Positions 33,069-40,479 of a stretch of DNA of 60,742 nt are shown one piece after another; position 1 is the first letter of the stretch; each line of letters begins with the position of its first letter. The stretch comes from Collinsella aerofaciens. GTDB lineage: Bacteria > Actinomycetota > Coriobacteriia > Coriobacteriales > Coriobacteriaceae. The notes below the pieces were generated by a model, which had not been told where the DNA came from, made no database searches, and worked only from the letters and a program-made list of their open reading frames with translations. The stretch lies in NCBI RefSeq assembly GCF_015557435.1, contig NZ_JADNOH010000101.1, forward strand, positions 1 through 60,742, written 5' to 3'. The translations under genes and the position numbers were made by a program.

Positions 33069-33395
33069 TTTGCTCCGGTGGATGGTAATGCGCGGTAATC
33101 ATGAGGAGTAAGGACGTCTACTGCCTTGCCGATTACTCAAAATTATTGGGGGAGGGGTTAATAATCATATCCGCTATAGCAAAGGACATAAAGAGGTGTC
33201 AATTTTGTTGACAGGCGAATGACGATTGGCTGCGAGTCAGCTACCAGCGTAAATAATCGATAAAGAAATGTCGTAAATTGGTGCCAAATGCCCAGATAAC
33301 GCCGCGTCTATTTTAATTAACTGCTTTGAGCAAACAGTAAAATGCTACTATCTAACTTGCACGTAAGAAAGCAGATTAACGGTTAAGGCTAAGAA
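33069..33395 (+). promoter_or_regulatory. AT-rich region with candidate extended -10 promoter
   Basis: About 330 bases, richer in A and T than the surroundings. TGCTACTAT (about 33342-33350) fits an extended -10 box for the HTH gene at 33396. A short inverted repeat TGTCAA-TTTTG-TTGACA lies near 33198-33214. No gene is visible. Confidence 0.4.
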
Positions 33396-33800
33396 GTGGC
33401 AGGTATGTCGGAAGCAACTAGGACTCGCACGCATGCGCCCGAGGTTAGGCAGCGCGCCGTCGAGATCCTCCAAGAGGGGGTCGGTCATCGCGCCCTCGCC
33501 GCGGAGCTTGGCATTCCCCAGGCCACGGCTCGTCAGTGGGCCCGCGCGTATGCCGTGGGCGGTGCCGACGCCGTTCTCAACGCCGGTTCGCATCATCACA
33601 CCTATTCGTACGAAGTTAAGCTCGCCGTGGTCAAGGACCGCTTGGAAAATGGCTTAACGGTTCGCGAGGCCATGATCAAGCACAAGATTCCCAGCGAGTC
33701 TTCGGTCAAGGCTTGGTGCCGCCAGTATCGCGAGAGCGGTGAGTCCGCGCTGGTCGATAAGCCGCGCGGTCGCAAGCCGCGCGTTAAAAAGGCGGAATAG
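33396..33800 (+). CDS. Solitary transposase-OrfA-like helix-turn-helix protein
   Basis: This 134-residue, highly charged protein has two helix-turn-helix-like segments: VEILQEGVGHRALAAELGIP then ATARQWARAYAVGG, and VKDRLENGLTVREAMIKHKI with SVKAWCRQYRESGESALVDK. This is the tandem HTH pattern of IS3-family OrfA and related transposase N-termini. No OrfB (DDE domain) or insertion-sequence ends are found nearby, so it is either a domesticated DNA-binding protein or an isolated remnant. GTG 33396 with AAGG upstream, or ATG 33405, may be the start. The C-terminus is basic (RKPRVKKAE). A terminator follows directly, indicating its own transcript. Confidence 0.75.
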   Translation: MAGMSEATRTRTHAPEVRQRAVEILQEGVGHRALAAELGIPQATARQWARAYAVGGADAVLNAGSHHHTYSYEVKLAVVKDRLENGLTVREAMIKHKIPSESSVKAWCRQYRESGESALVDKPRGRKPRVKKAE

Positions 33801-33812
33801 CGAACGGGATGG

Positions 33813-33836
33813 TGCGCCCACAGGGGCGCATTTTTC
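33813..33836 (+). terminator. Terminator after the HTH gene
   Basis: A 7-bp stem (TGCGCCC with GGGCGCA) and an ACAG loop are followed by TTTTTCTT. Between here and 34087 no gene or repeat was identified; the stretch should contain the Ech operon promoter. Confidence 0.8.
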
Positions 33837-34087
33837 TTGCCGCGCCAACTTTTTGGACCGTCGTGAGCCTACTGGAACATCCTCCAAAGTGGTTAATAAA
33901 CCGCGCGCAGTGGCCCGTGCGCCCGCCGCCGCGATAGGGGGAGCGTCGCCTCTCTGCTCCAAAGCGGACAGACTCCTTACCCCGTACGCCTAAAACTCCC
34001 CAGTTGACCGAAAACCCGCCGCCGCTACTCCTCAACTGAGCTATAACGTTAAACAATTGCAGCGTTTTTGCATGGGGGAGTGATGGT

Positions 34088-36970
34088 ATGACGCTACTGT
34101 ATTTCCTTACCCTGTTTCCGCTGGTACCGGCGCTGGGCATGCTGCTCGCGCGCGGTGACCGCGCCCGCGATGCGGTAGGGCTTGTAGGCTCCGGCATTAT
34201 TATGGCGGTGACAGTTGTAGTCGCCGTCATGTTTTTTGGCACGGGTCCGCAGAGCTTTGAGGTCGCCCCCGGCACCTCGCATGTGCTCTCGATCTTCAGC
34301 TCCGTCATCGACGTAATTCTGTGCGCCGTCATCCTGTACAACGCGTACAAATATAGGAACGCGCTTACCGGTGTGCTCGGCGTGGTGCAGCTGGTGGGCT
34401 CGCTCGCCTTTGCAGCTATGACGCTGCCCGCGACCGAAGCCGTCACGGCAACGCCACTCTACCTTGACTACATGAGCGCGATCATGGTGCTTGCCGTCGG
34501 CATCGTCGGCAGCCTTATCTGCGTGTACGCCCTGGGCTACATGAAGGACTTCCAGGCCCACGACGAGCACGAGGCCGCGCTGCGCGGGCAGACCGCGCCC
34601 GACCGTCGCCCGCAGTTCCTGGCGCTTATGTTCCTGTTCCTCTCGGCCATGTTCGTCATTGTGACGAGCGACAACCTGGAGTGGCTGTTCTGCGGCTGGG
34701 AAATCACCACCGTGTGCTCGTTTCTTATGATTGGCTACACGCGCACGCCCGAGGCCATCAAAAACGCCTTTACCCAGATCATCCTCAACATGCTGGGCGG
34801 CATCGCGTTTTTGGCGGGCCTTATGTTCCTGCACTTCAACGGCATGCCGCTGACCATCTCGGGCATGATTGAGCTTTCCGGCGCTGGCACCGCGCAGTCC
34901 GCGCTGCTGGTGATGCCGGTCGTCCTACTGTCGCTCGCCGCCCTTACCAAAGCCGCCCAGATGCCGTTCCACACCTGGCTGCTCGGCGCCATGGTCGCCC
35001 CCACGCCCACGAGTGCGCTGCTGCACTCGTCCACCATGGTCAAGGCCGGCGTGTTCCTGATGGTCAAGCTCAGCCCGCTCTACGCCACCTATCCCGTGAC
35101 GGGCTTTATGGTCACCAGCGTGGGCGCCATCACGTTTTTGCTTGCTGCCCTCATGGCCATCTCGCAGAGCAACGCCAAGCGCGTGCTTGCGTACTCCACC
35201 ATCTCTAACCTGGGCCTCATCAGTGCCTGCCTGGGCGTCGGCGCGCCCGAGGCCGTGTGGGCCGCCATCTTCCTAATCCTGTTCCACACGGTGGCCAAGT
35301 CGCTGCTGTTCCTGTGCGTGGGCACCGCCGAGCATCATATCGGCAGCCGCAACATCGAGGACATGGACGGCATGTTCAGCCGCATGCCGCACCTGACGCG
35401 CCTGATGATGCTGGGCATCATGGGCATGTTCGTGGCCCCGTTTGGCATGCTCGTGTCCAAGTGGGGCGCCCTGGTGGCGTTCGCGCAGACCGGCAACGTA
35501 CTCATGATCATGGTGCTGGCCTTTGGCTCGGCCGCGACGTTCTTCTTCTGGGGCAAGTGGCTCGCCAAGCTTTCGGGCGTCGACCCCACAGCTCAAAACG
35601 TGGAGGTCAATGTCCACAAGACCGAGTGGACGGCGCTCAACACCATCGCCGCACTGCTGGTGCTGTGCTGCGTGGCGTTCCCGCTCATCTCGAGTGGCCT
35701 GGTTTCGCCTTACCTGGCCATGGTGTTTGGCCGCGTGCCGCACGTTATTGGCAAGGACGCCATGTATCTGATGGTGGTCATCGTGGCGTTTATCGCCGTG
35801 GTGCTGCTGACCTCGTTCCGCGTGAGCAACAAGCCGCACGTCAACGTGTACCTTTCGGGCGTTGGGACCGAGAGCTACCGTCATTTCCGCGGCTCGATGG
35901 GCCACGAGGTAAAGGCCGAAAAGCGCAATTTGTACCTGGAGGATGCCCTTGGCGAGAAGCGCCTTGGCCCCGCCGGCAGCGTCGTGTGCTGCGCGATTAT
36001 CCTGTTTGCGCTGCTGTGCTGCGCGTGGATTGGGCCCGAGCGGCTTGCCATGAGCGCGCCCTCGGTGCTGCGCGGCAAGTATTTCGAAGGCTCGGGCGTC
36101 GTGGGCATTTTTATTGGCACCGTGGCGTTTGCCCTGATCGCGCCGCTTGTGGGCGGCCTGATCGACGGTCTTGACCGCAAGCTTTCGGCCCGCATGCAGG
36201 GCCGTGTGGGCCCGCGCCTGCTGCAGCCGTTCTACGACGTTGCCAAGCTGCTGCGCAAGGCCCCTGCCAGCGTAAACACCATGGACGATACCTATATGGC
36301 ATGCGCGCTTATCTTTACCGTGGTGGGCGGCGGCATCTTCGTGTCGGGTTCCAACACGCTGCTGTGTGCCTTTATGGTTACGCTCGCCGCGATCTTTGTG
36401 GTACTGGCGTCCGCCTCGACGCAAAGCCCGTTTGCGCAGGTCGGCGCCGACCGCGAGCTGCTGCAGGTTATGAGCTACGAGCCCGCCGTTTTGCTGATGA
36501 GCGTGGGTCTGTATCTCGCCACCGACAGCTTTGACTCCATCGCCGTAACCGGACAATCCGCGCCCATCGTCGTGTACAGTGCGCCCATTTTCCTCGCGCT
36601 GCTTGCGGTGCTCACCATCAAACTGCGCAAGTCGCCGTTCGATCTTTCGTATTCGCATCACGCGCATCAGGAAATCGTCCAGGGCATCGCCACCGAGATG
36701 AGCGGCGGCACGCTGGCAAAGATGACGCTCATGCACTGGTGCGAGACCGTGCTGTTTTTGATGTGGGTGGGCATGTTCTTTGTTTGGGACAACCCGGTGA
36801 GCTGGGTGGTTGCCCTGGTCGTCATGGCCGCGACGTATTTTGTCGAGGTGCTGATCGACAACACCTTCGCCCGCAGCACCTGGCGCAGCTGTTTTAAGCT
36901 CGGCTGGGGCGTGGCGCTGGTGTTTGGCCTGCTCAACCTTATGCCCATCCTCGTCGACGTGTTTATTTAG
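34088..36970 (+). CDS. Fused Ech hydrogenase membrane subunits (EchA-like antiporter + EchB/NuoH-like)
   Basis: This 960-residue membrane protein joins two subunits that are normally separate. Residues 1 to about 640 are a proton-conducting NuoL/NuoM/MrpA-type subunit with fourteen or so hydrophobic helices, the LEWLFCGWEITTVCSFLMIG helix, and the lysine-bearing helix AALTKAAQMPFHTWLLGAMV followed by APTPTSALLHSSTMVKAG. From about residue 670 onward (LIAPLVGGLIDGLDRKLSARMQGRVGPRLLQPFYD) it resembles NuoH/EchB/HycD, the membrane anchor facing the hydrogenase module, through the PFDLSYSHHAHQEIVQG loop. It heads a five-gene operon with subunits C, D, E and F. It is expected to pump H+ or Na+ using energy from ferredoxin-dependent H2 formation. 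Confidence 0.9.
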   Translation: MTLLYFLTLFPLVPALGMLLARGDRARDAVGLVGSGIIMAVTVVVAVMFFGTGPQSFEVAPGTSHVLSIFSSVIDVILCAVILYNAYKYRNALTGVLGVVQLVGSLAFAAMTLPATEAVTATPLYLDYMSAIMVLAVGIVGSLICVYALGYMKDFQAHDEHEAALRGQTAPDRRPQFLALMFLFLSAMFVIVTSDNLEWLFCGWEITTVCSFLMIGYTRTPEAIKNAFTQIILNMLGGIAFLAGLMFLHFNGMPLTISGMIELSGAGTAQSALLVMPVVLLSLAALTKAAQMPFHTWLLGAMVAPTPTSALLHSSTMVKAGVFLMVKLSPLYATYPVTGFMVTSVGAITFLLAALMAISQSNAKRVLAYSTISNLGLISACLGVGAPEAVWAAIFLILFHTVAKSLLFLCVGTAEHHIGSRNIEDMDGMFSRMPHLTRLMMLGIMGMFVAPFGMLVSKWGALVAFAQTGNVLMIMVLAFGSAATFFFWGKWLAKLSGVDPTAQNVEVNVHKTEWTALNTIAALLVLCCVAFPLISSGLVSPYLAMVFGRVPHVIGKDAMYLMVVIVAFIAVVLLTSFRVSNKPHVNVYLSGVGTESYRHFRGSMGHEVKAEKRNLYLEDALGEKRLGPAGSVVCCAIILFALLCCAWIGPERLAMSAPSVLRGKYFEGSGVVGIFIGTVAFALIAPLVGGLIDGLDRKLSARMQGRVGPRLLQPFYDVAKLLRKAPASVNTMDDTYMACALIFTVVGGGIFVSGSNTLLCAFMVTLAAIFVVLASASTQSPFAQVGADRELLQVMSYEPAVLLMSVGLYLATDSFDSIAVTGQSAPIVVYSAPIFLALLAVLTIKLRKSPFDLSYSHHAHQEIVQGIATEMSGGTLAKMTLMHWCETVLFLMWVGMFFVWDNPVSWVVALVVMAATYFVEVLIDNTFARSTWRSCFKLGWGVALVFGLLNLMPILVDVFI

Positions 36971-36982
36971 GAGGCGGCATCC

Positions 36983-37588
36983 ATGGATCATAAAATGTCG
37001 CGCTCGCCGTGGGTTATTCATTACGACGGTTCGAGCTGCAACGGATGCGATATCGAGGTGCTGGCCTCGCTCACGCCGCTGTTCGATGCAGAGCGCTTTG
37101 GCGTGGTCAACACCGGTAACCCCAAGCATGCGGATATCTTTTTGGTGACGGGTTCGGTCAACGCGCAGAACCTGCCCGTCGTGCGCCAGATCTACAACCA
37201 GATGCTCGAGCCCAAGTGCGTGGTGGCATGCGGCATTTGCGCATGCTCGGGCGGCGTGTTCCGCGATGCCTACAACGTAATCGGCGGCGTGGATCGCGCG
37301 ATTCCCGTGGACGTGTACGCGCCCGGATGCGCCATTCGCCCCGAGACCGTGATCGATGCCATCGTGGAGGCGTGCGGCATTCTGGATCAGAAGGAGGCCG
37401 TGCTGCGCGCCGGCGGCGATCCGCTCACCGTGGGCGGCGCCGCTACCTGGGACGGTGGCGTTGAACTGGGCGAGAGCGGGTTTGTGGCCGCTGCGGAGGC
37501 CGGGGCTGGCGATGCGCCCGCGGCTGACGGCGCGGTCGCGGCTGGTGGCACGTCCGACGAGCCCGCCGCTGCAAAGGAGGCCGAGTAA
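36983..37588 (+). CDS. echC: Ech hydrogenase small subunit (EchC/NuoB-like)
   Basis: This 201-residue protein of the NuoB/HycG/EchC family carries one 4Fe-4S cluster that passes electrons to the nickel-iron site. The cysteines lie in YDGSSCNGCDIEVLA, ACGICACSGGVF and YAPGCAIRPETVID. A non-conserved Ala/Glu/Gly-rich tail follows from about residue 150. GGAGG lies ten bases before the ATG. It is the second gene of the Ech operon and its stop overlaps the start of the next gene (TAATG). Confidence 0.92.
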   Translation: MDHKMSRSPWVIHYDGSSCNGCDIEVLASLTPLFDAERFGVVNTGNPKHADIFLVTGSVNAQNLPVVRQIYNQMLEPKCVVACGICACSGGVFRDAYNVIGGVDRAIPVDVYAPGCAIRPETVIDAIVEACGILDQKEAVLRAGGDPLTVGGAATWDGGVELGESGFVAAAEAGAGDAPAADGAVAAGGTSDEPAAAKEAE

Positions 37589-38307
37589 TGCAAAAGGCAA
37601 TCTATACCACCGTCGGGATCGATGAGTTGCTGCCGCATGTGCAGGCGCTCAAGGGTGCCGGCGCGCGCTTTGTGCAGATGCACGCCGAGCGCTGCGTGGA
37701 CGACGGTTCGTATCGCCTGGTCTATACGTTTATCAACGTCCGCGCCGCCCTGGATCACATTGCGCAGGACGGTAGCTATGCGATTGAGAATCTGGTGATC
37801 GAGGGCATCGATCAGTACCAGGAGATCCCGTCCATCAGCTCGTACTATCCAGCGGTGTTCCCGTTTGAGAACGAGGCTCATGACCTGTTTGGCCTTGCCA
37901 TCACCGATATGCAGATCGACTTTAAGGGTTTTTTCTACCAGGTCTCGACTGCCGAGCCCATGAGCGTGATCACGCCCGAGGTGAAGGCCGCGCGCGAGAA
38001 GGCCATGAAGGTTCGCGCCGCTGCCGAGGCCAAGGCGCGCAAGGCCGCGGCCGAAAAGGCCGCCGCTGCCGCGGCTACTGCGGGGGAGGGCGCCGCAGAT
38101 GGCAGTGGCACCGCGGACGCTGCCACTGCCCAGCCCGCTGCGGCCGCCGGCTCCGATGCTCAGCATGACGAGGCTGCCGCCAAGGCCGCGCTCAAAGCCG
38201 CCGAGATGGAGGCAAAGCTCGCCGCCATGGATCCCGAGAAAGTGGCCAGGGTCCGCGCGGCGCTTGCCGCCAAGGCCGCCCGCGACAAGCAGAAAAAGGA
38301 GGCGTAG
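37588..38307 (+). CDS. echD: Ech hydrogenase subunit D (NuoC-like) with long Ala/Lys tail
   Basis: This 239-residue protein has a NuoC/HycE-N-like domain in about its first 135 residues (YRLVYTFINVRAALDHIAQD, ISSYYPAVFPFENEAHDLFG, MQIDFKGFFYQVS). The remaining 100 residues are an Ala-, Glu- and Lys-rich, probably helical extension (AREKAMKVRAAAEAKARKAA and further), not seen in typical EchD. It overlaps echC by one base and precedes the large subunit by five bases. The domain stabilises the contact between small and large subunits. Confidence 0.88.
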   Translation: MQKAIYTTVGIDELLPHVQALKGAGARFVQMHAERCVDDGSYRLVYTFINVRAALDHIAQDGSYAIENLVIEGIDQYQEIPSISSYYPAVFPFENEAHDLFGLAITDMQIDFKGFFYQVSTAEPMSVITPEVKAAREKAMKVRAAAEAKARKAAAEKAAAAAATAGEGAADGSGTADAATAQPAAAAGSDAQHDEAAAKAALKAAEMEAKLAAMDPEKVARVRAALAAKAARDKQKKEA

Positions 38308-38312
38308 GGTCC

Positions 38313-39401
38313 ATGGCACATCGCTCCGTTATTCCGTTTGGCCCGCAGCACCCGGTGCTGCCCGAGCCGCTTCATCTGGACCTGGTGATCGAGGACGACC
38401 GCGTTCTCGAGGCAATTCCGCAGATCGGCTTTGTGCACCGCGGACTCGAGAAGCTCACCGAAAAGCGTGACATGCACCAGTTTGGCTACATCGCCGAGCG
38501 CATCTGCGGCATCTGCGCCGTGGGCCACAGCTGCGGCTATGCCAGCGCCTGCGAGCGCATGCTCGACATCGAGGTGCCCGGCCGCGTGCAGTATATCCGC
38601 ACCATTTTGCACGAGCTGTCGCGTATCCACTCGCATTTGCTGTGGCTGGGCCTGCTCGCCGATGCCTTTGGTTTTGAGGCGCTGTTCTATCGTTCGTGGA
38701 CCCTGCGCGAGCAGATCCTCAAGATTTTCGAGAGCACCTGCGGCGGCCGCGTGATCCTGTCAATCAACGAGATCGGCGGCCTTAAGCACGACATCGAGGA
38801 CTCCGAACTGGCGGGTATTGTCCAAACGCTCGATGCTATGCGTCCCGACTACGAGACTCTGGTGCATACGTTTTTGGATGATGCCAGCTGCGGCGAGCGC
38901 CTGCATGGTGTGGGCGTGATCAGCAAGAAAGACGCGCTGGAGCTTTCGATGGTCGGTCCGTTCGGTCGCGCCTCGGGTGTGGATTACGACGTGCGCATGT
39001 TCGGCGACGGCGCCTATGCGGACTTGGCGGCGTTTGAGCCGATTGTCGCCACCGACGGCGACTGCTATGCCCGCTGCCAGGTGCGTTGCGCCGAGGTCAC
39101 GCAGGCCATGGACATTATCAAGGAGCTCGTGGCCAAGATTCCGCACGATGGTATCGGTGAACGCACAAAGCTCACGCCGGCCGACGGTGCGCGCGGCGAG
39201 GTCGTGATTGAGCAGCCGCGCGGCGAGGCGTATTACTATGTGCGCGGCAACGGCACCAAGAACTTGGATCGCTTCCGCGTGCGCACGCCGACGTCGCAAA
39301 ACCTGGCGGGTCTGACGCACGCGCTGCAGGGCGTGCTCATTGCCAACGTCCCCATGATTATCCTGACCATCGACCCCTGCATTAGCTGCACGGAAAGGTA
39401 G
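38313..39401 (+). CDS. echE: [NiFe] hydrogenase large subunit, group 4 (EchE-like)
   Basis: This 362-residue catalytic subunit reduces protons to H2 or oxidises H2. Both nickel-binding motifs are present: L1 as RICGICAVGHSC near residue 66, and L2 as DPCISCTER at the very C-terminus. NuoD homologues lack these cysteines, so it is a real hydrogenase and not a complex I relative. The N-terminal PFGPQHPVLPEPLHLDL and GFVHRGLEKLTEKRDMHQFG are typical. The chain ends directly after L2, so no C-terminal processing peptide remains. Ech enzymes of this type lack such an extension, and no maturation protease is encoded here. Hyp maturation genes must lie elsewhere. Confidence 0.94.
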   Translation: MAHRSVIPFGPQHPVLPEPLHLDLVIEDDRVLEAIPQIGFVHRGLEKLTEKRDMHQFGYIAERICGICAVGHSCGYASACERMLDIEVPGRVQYIRTILHELSRIHSHLLWLGLLADAFGFEALFYRSWTLREQILKIFESTCGGRVILSINEIGGLKHDIEDSELAGIVQTLDAMRPDYETLVHTFLDDASCGERLHGVGVISKKDALELSMVGPFGRASGVDYDVRMFGDGAYADLAAFEPIVATDGDCYARCQVRCAEVTQAMDIIKELVAKIPHDGIGERTKLTPADGARGEVVIEQPRGEAYYYVRGNGTKNLDRFRVRTPTSQNLAGLTHALQGVLIANVPMIILTIDPCISCTER

Positions 39402-39408
39402 GCGCGGC

Positions 39409-39750
39409 ATGAGTTTGCTGACATTTGCCAAGACGGCCTTGGGTTCTATGGTCAAGCAGCCAGTCACGGTGTGCTACCCGCAGGAGAAGCTCGCGGCGCC
39501 CGAGCGCCTGCGCGGGCATATCGTCAACGACATGGACGTGTGCATCTGCTGCGGCATGTGCGCACGGCGTTGCCCGGCGGGCGCGCTCGTGGTCGATCGC
39601 AAGGGCGGTACCTGGTCGATCGATCCGTATGCCTGTGTGGTGTGCGGCGAATGCATCGAAAGTTGCCCCAAGCACTGCCTGAGTATGGACACCGCCCGCA
39701 CCCCAGTCGCGGCGGACAAAACTCTCACGGTAGAAACCAAGCCGGAATAG
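39409..39750 (+). CDS. echF: Ech hydrogenase ferredoxin-like subunit (EchF/NuoI-like)
   Basis: This 113-residue protein has two 4Fe-4S cluster motifs, CICCGMCARRCPAGAL near residue 46 and CVVCGECIESCPKHCL near residue 75, as in EchF/HycF/NuoI. It should accept electrons from soluble ferredoxin and pass them to EchC. It is the last gene of the operon (order A/B fused, C, D, E, F, matching the classical Ech order). AAAGGTAGG precedes the start. A strong hairpin follows 35 bases on. Confidence 0.92.
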   Translation: MSLLTFAKTALGSMVKQPVTVCYPQEKLAAPERLRGHIVNDMDVCICCGMCARRCPAGALVVDRKGGTWSIDPYACVVCGECIESCPKHCLSMDTARTPVAADKTLTVETKPE

Positions 39751-39782
39751 GGTCGGAATGGGACTGGTATAGCGCTGGAATA

Positions 39783-39816
39783 GGGGCCGGCGGGGCAAAA
39801 ATGCCCCGCCGGCCCC
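39783..39816 (+). terminator. Hairpin after the Ech operon
   Basis: A perfect 15-bp stem of very high GC content with an AAAA loop (39783-39797 with 39802-39816). No T-run follows, so it may act with another factor or as a transcript-end stabiliser. Confidence 0.6.
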
Positions 39817-39847
39817 GCACATGAGCGCGCGGTTGGGTCGCCGCGAG

Positions 39848-40001
39848 CAAAACCATGCCGGTTTACTACGATGAATCGCCAATCTCCAACCACACCGCAT
39901 TTGGTAAAAACAGAACCGCAGGTAGATGGCTTGCGATTTTGCAAAGAAAGCGAGTGTGGTCGGGGACTTCGTATTTATCGTAGTAAACCGGCATAGTTTT
40001 G
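39848..40001. repeat. MITE-like element, subfamily A copy 2
   Basis: 25-base arms (39848-39872 with 39977-40001) pair at 24 of 25 positions and share CTATGCCGGTTTAC with the copy at 17071. The interior has ACCGCAGGTAGATGGC, as in the other members. Confidence 0.85.
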
Positions 40002-40030
40002 AAATGGCACCGCATCGGTAACAGCCCCTA

Positions 40031-40306
40031 ATCCCCCGGGGATGGAGGAAAACGGATCATTTTGGCCTTGCGAGGGCGTCCTCGCGACCCGTCCGCCACG
40101 AAATGGGCCCATCTACTACGTTTGGGCGGCCACCCTCAACCACAGCGAAAAGCGAGAAAAGAAAACCGCAGGTAGATGGCCTGCGGTTTTTCGTAAAACG
40201 CTGGTATGGTCGGAGGTATCGGGTCAAACGTAGTAGATGGGCCGGTTTCGTGGCGAGCACCATCAATTGATCCCCCGGGGACGGAGGAAAACGGATCATT
40301 TTGGCC
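40031..40306. repeat. Direct-repeat flanks of the subfamily B copy 2 element
   Basis: A 37-base sequence containing GGAGGAAAACGGATCATT (40031-40067) recurs in direct orientation at 40270-40306 with one mismatch, bracketing the element at 40095-40254. A degenerate version flanks the other B element at 17331-17490. Confidence 0.85.
40095..40254. repeat. MITE-like element, subfamily B copy 2
   Basis: 29-base arms (40095-40123 with 40226-40254) pair at 27 of 29 positions, with CTACTACGTTT at the inner ends. It is 160 bp long, identical in length to copy 1 at 17331. The interior forms a strong hairpin, AAACCGCAGG...CCTGCGGTTT. Confidence 0.88.
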
Positions 40307-40347
40307 CGTCGGCTCCGAGTCGCACCTGTTTTCCTGCGAAAACGCTG

Positions 40348-40427
40348 TGTCTCAACTTTGGTGAGACATTTGTCTCACGCTCAAAACCGAATCTGGAACG
40401 TGTGTCACCTGCCCTAATTGTGTCTCA
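40348..40427. promoter_or_regulatory. TGTCTCA operator-like cluster upstream of the giant surface protein
   Basis: TGTCTCA or its complement occurs four times (40348-40354, 40362-40368 inverted, 40371-40377 and 40421-40427). The middle pair forms the palindrome TGAGACA-TT-TGTCTCA. The cluster lies 50-130 bases before the gene start at 40480, where a regulator of surface-protein expression could bind. Confidence 0.5.
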
Positions 40428-40479
40428 TTCCGTAACTTTAGGCTGATGCAAGGTCTAGTCCTGCGAGAAGGGAGACACG

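Noticed and set aside
34094-37600. Large minus-strand frames opposite the Ech operon
   Set aside because: His/Arg-rich translations without motifs, shadowing clearly recognised hydrogenase genes.
34088-39750. Respiratory complex I or formate hydrogenlyase
   Set aside because: The large subunit retains both nickel-binding CxxC motifs, unlike NuoD. No formate dehydrogenase or NADH-binding subunits are present in the operon.
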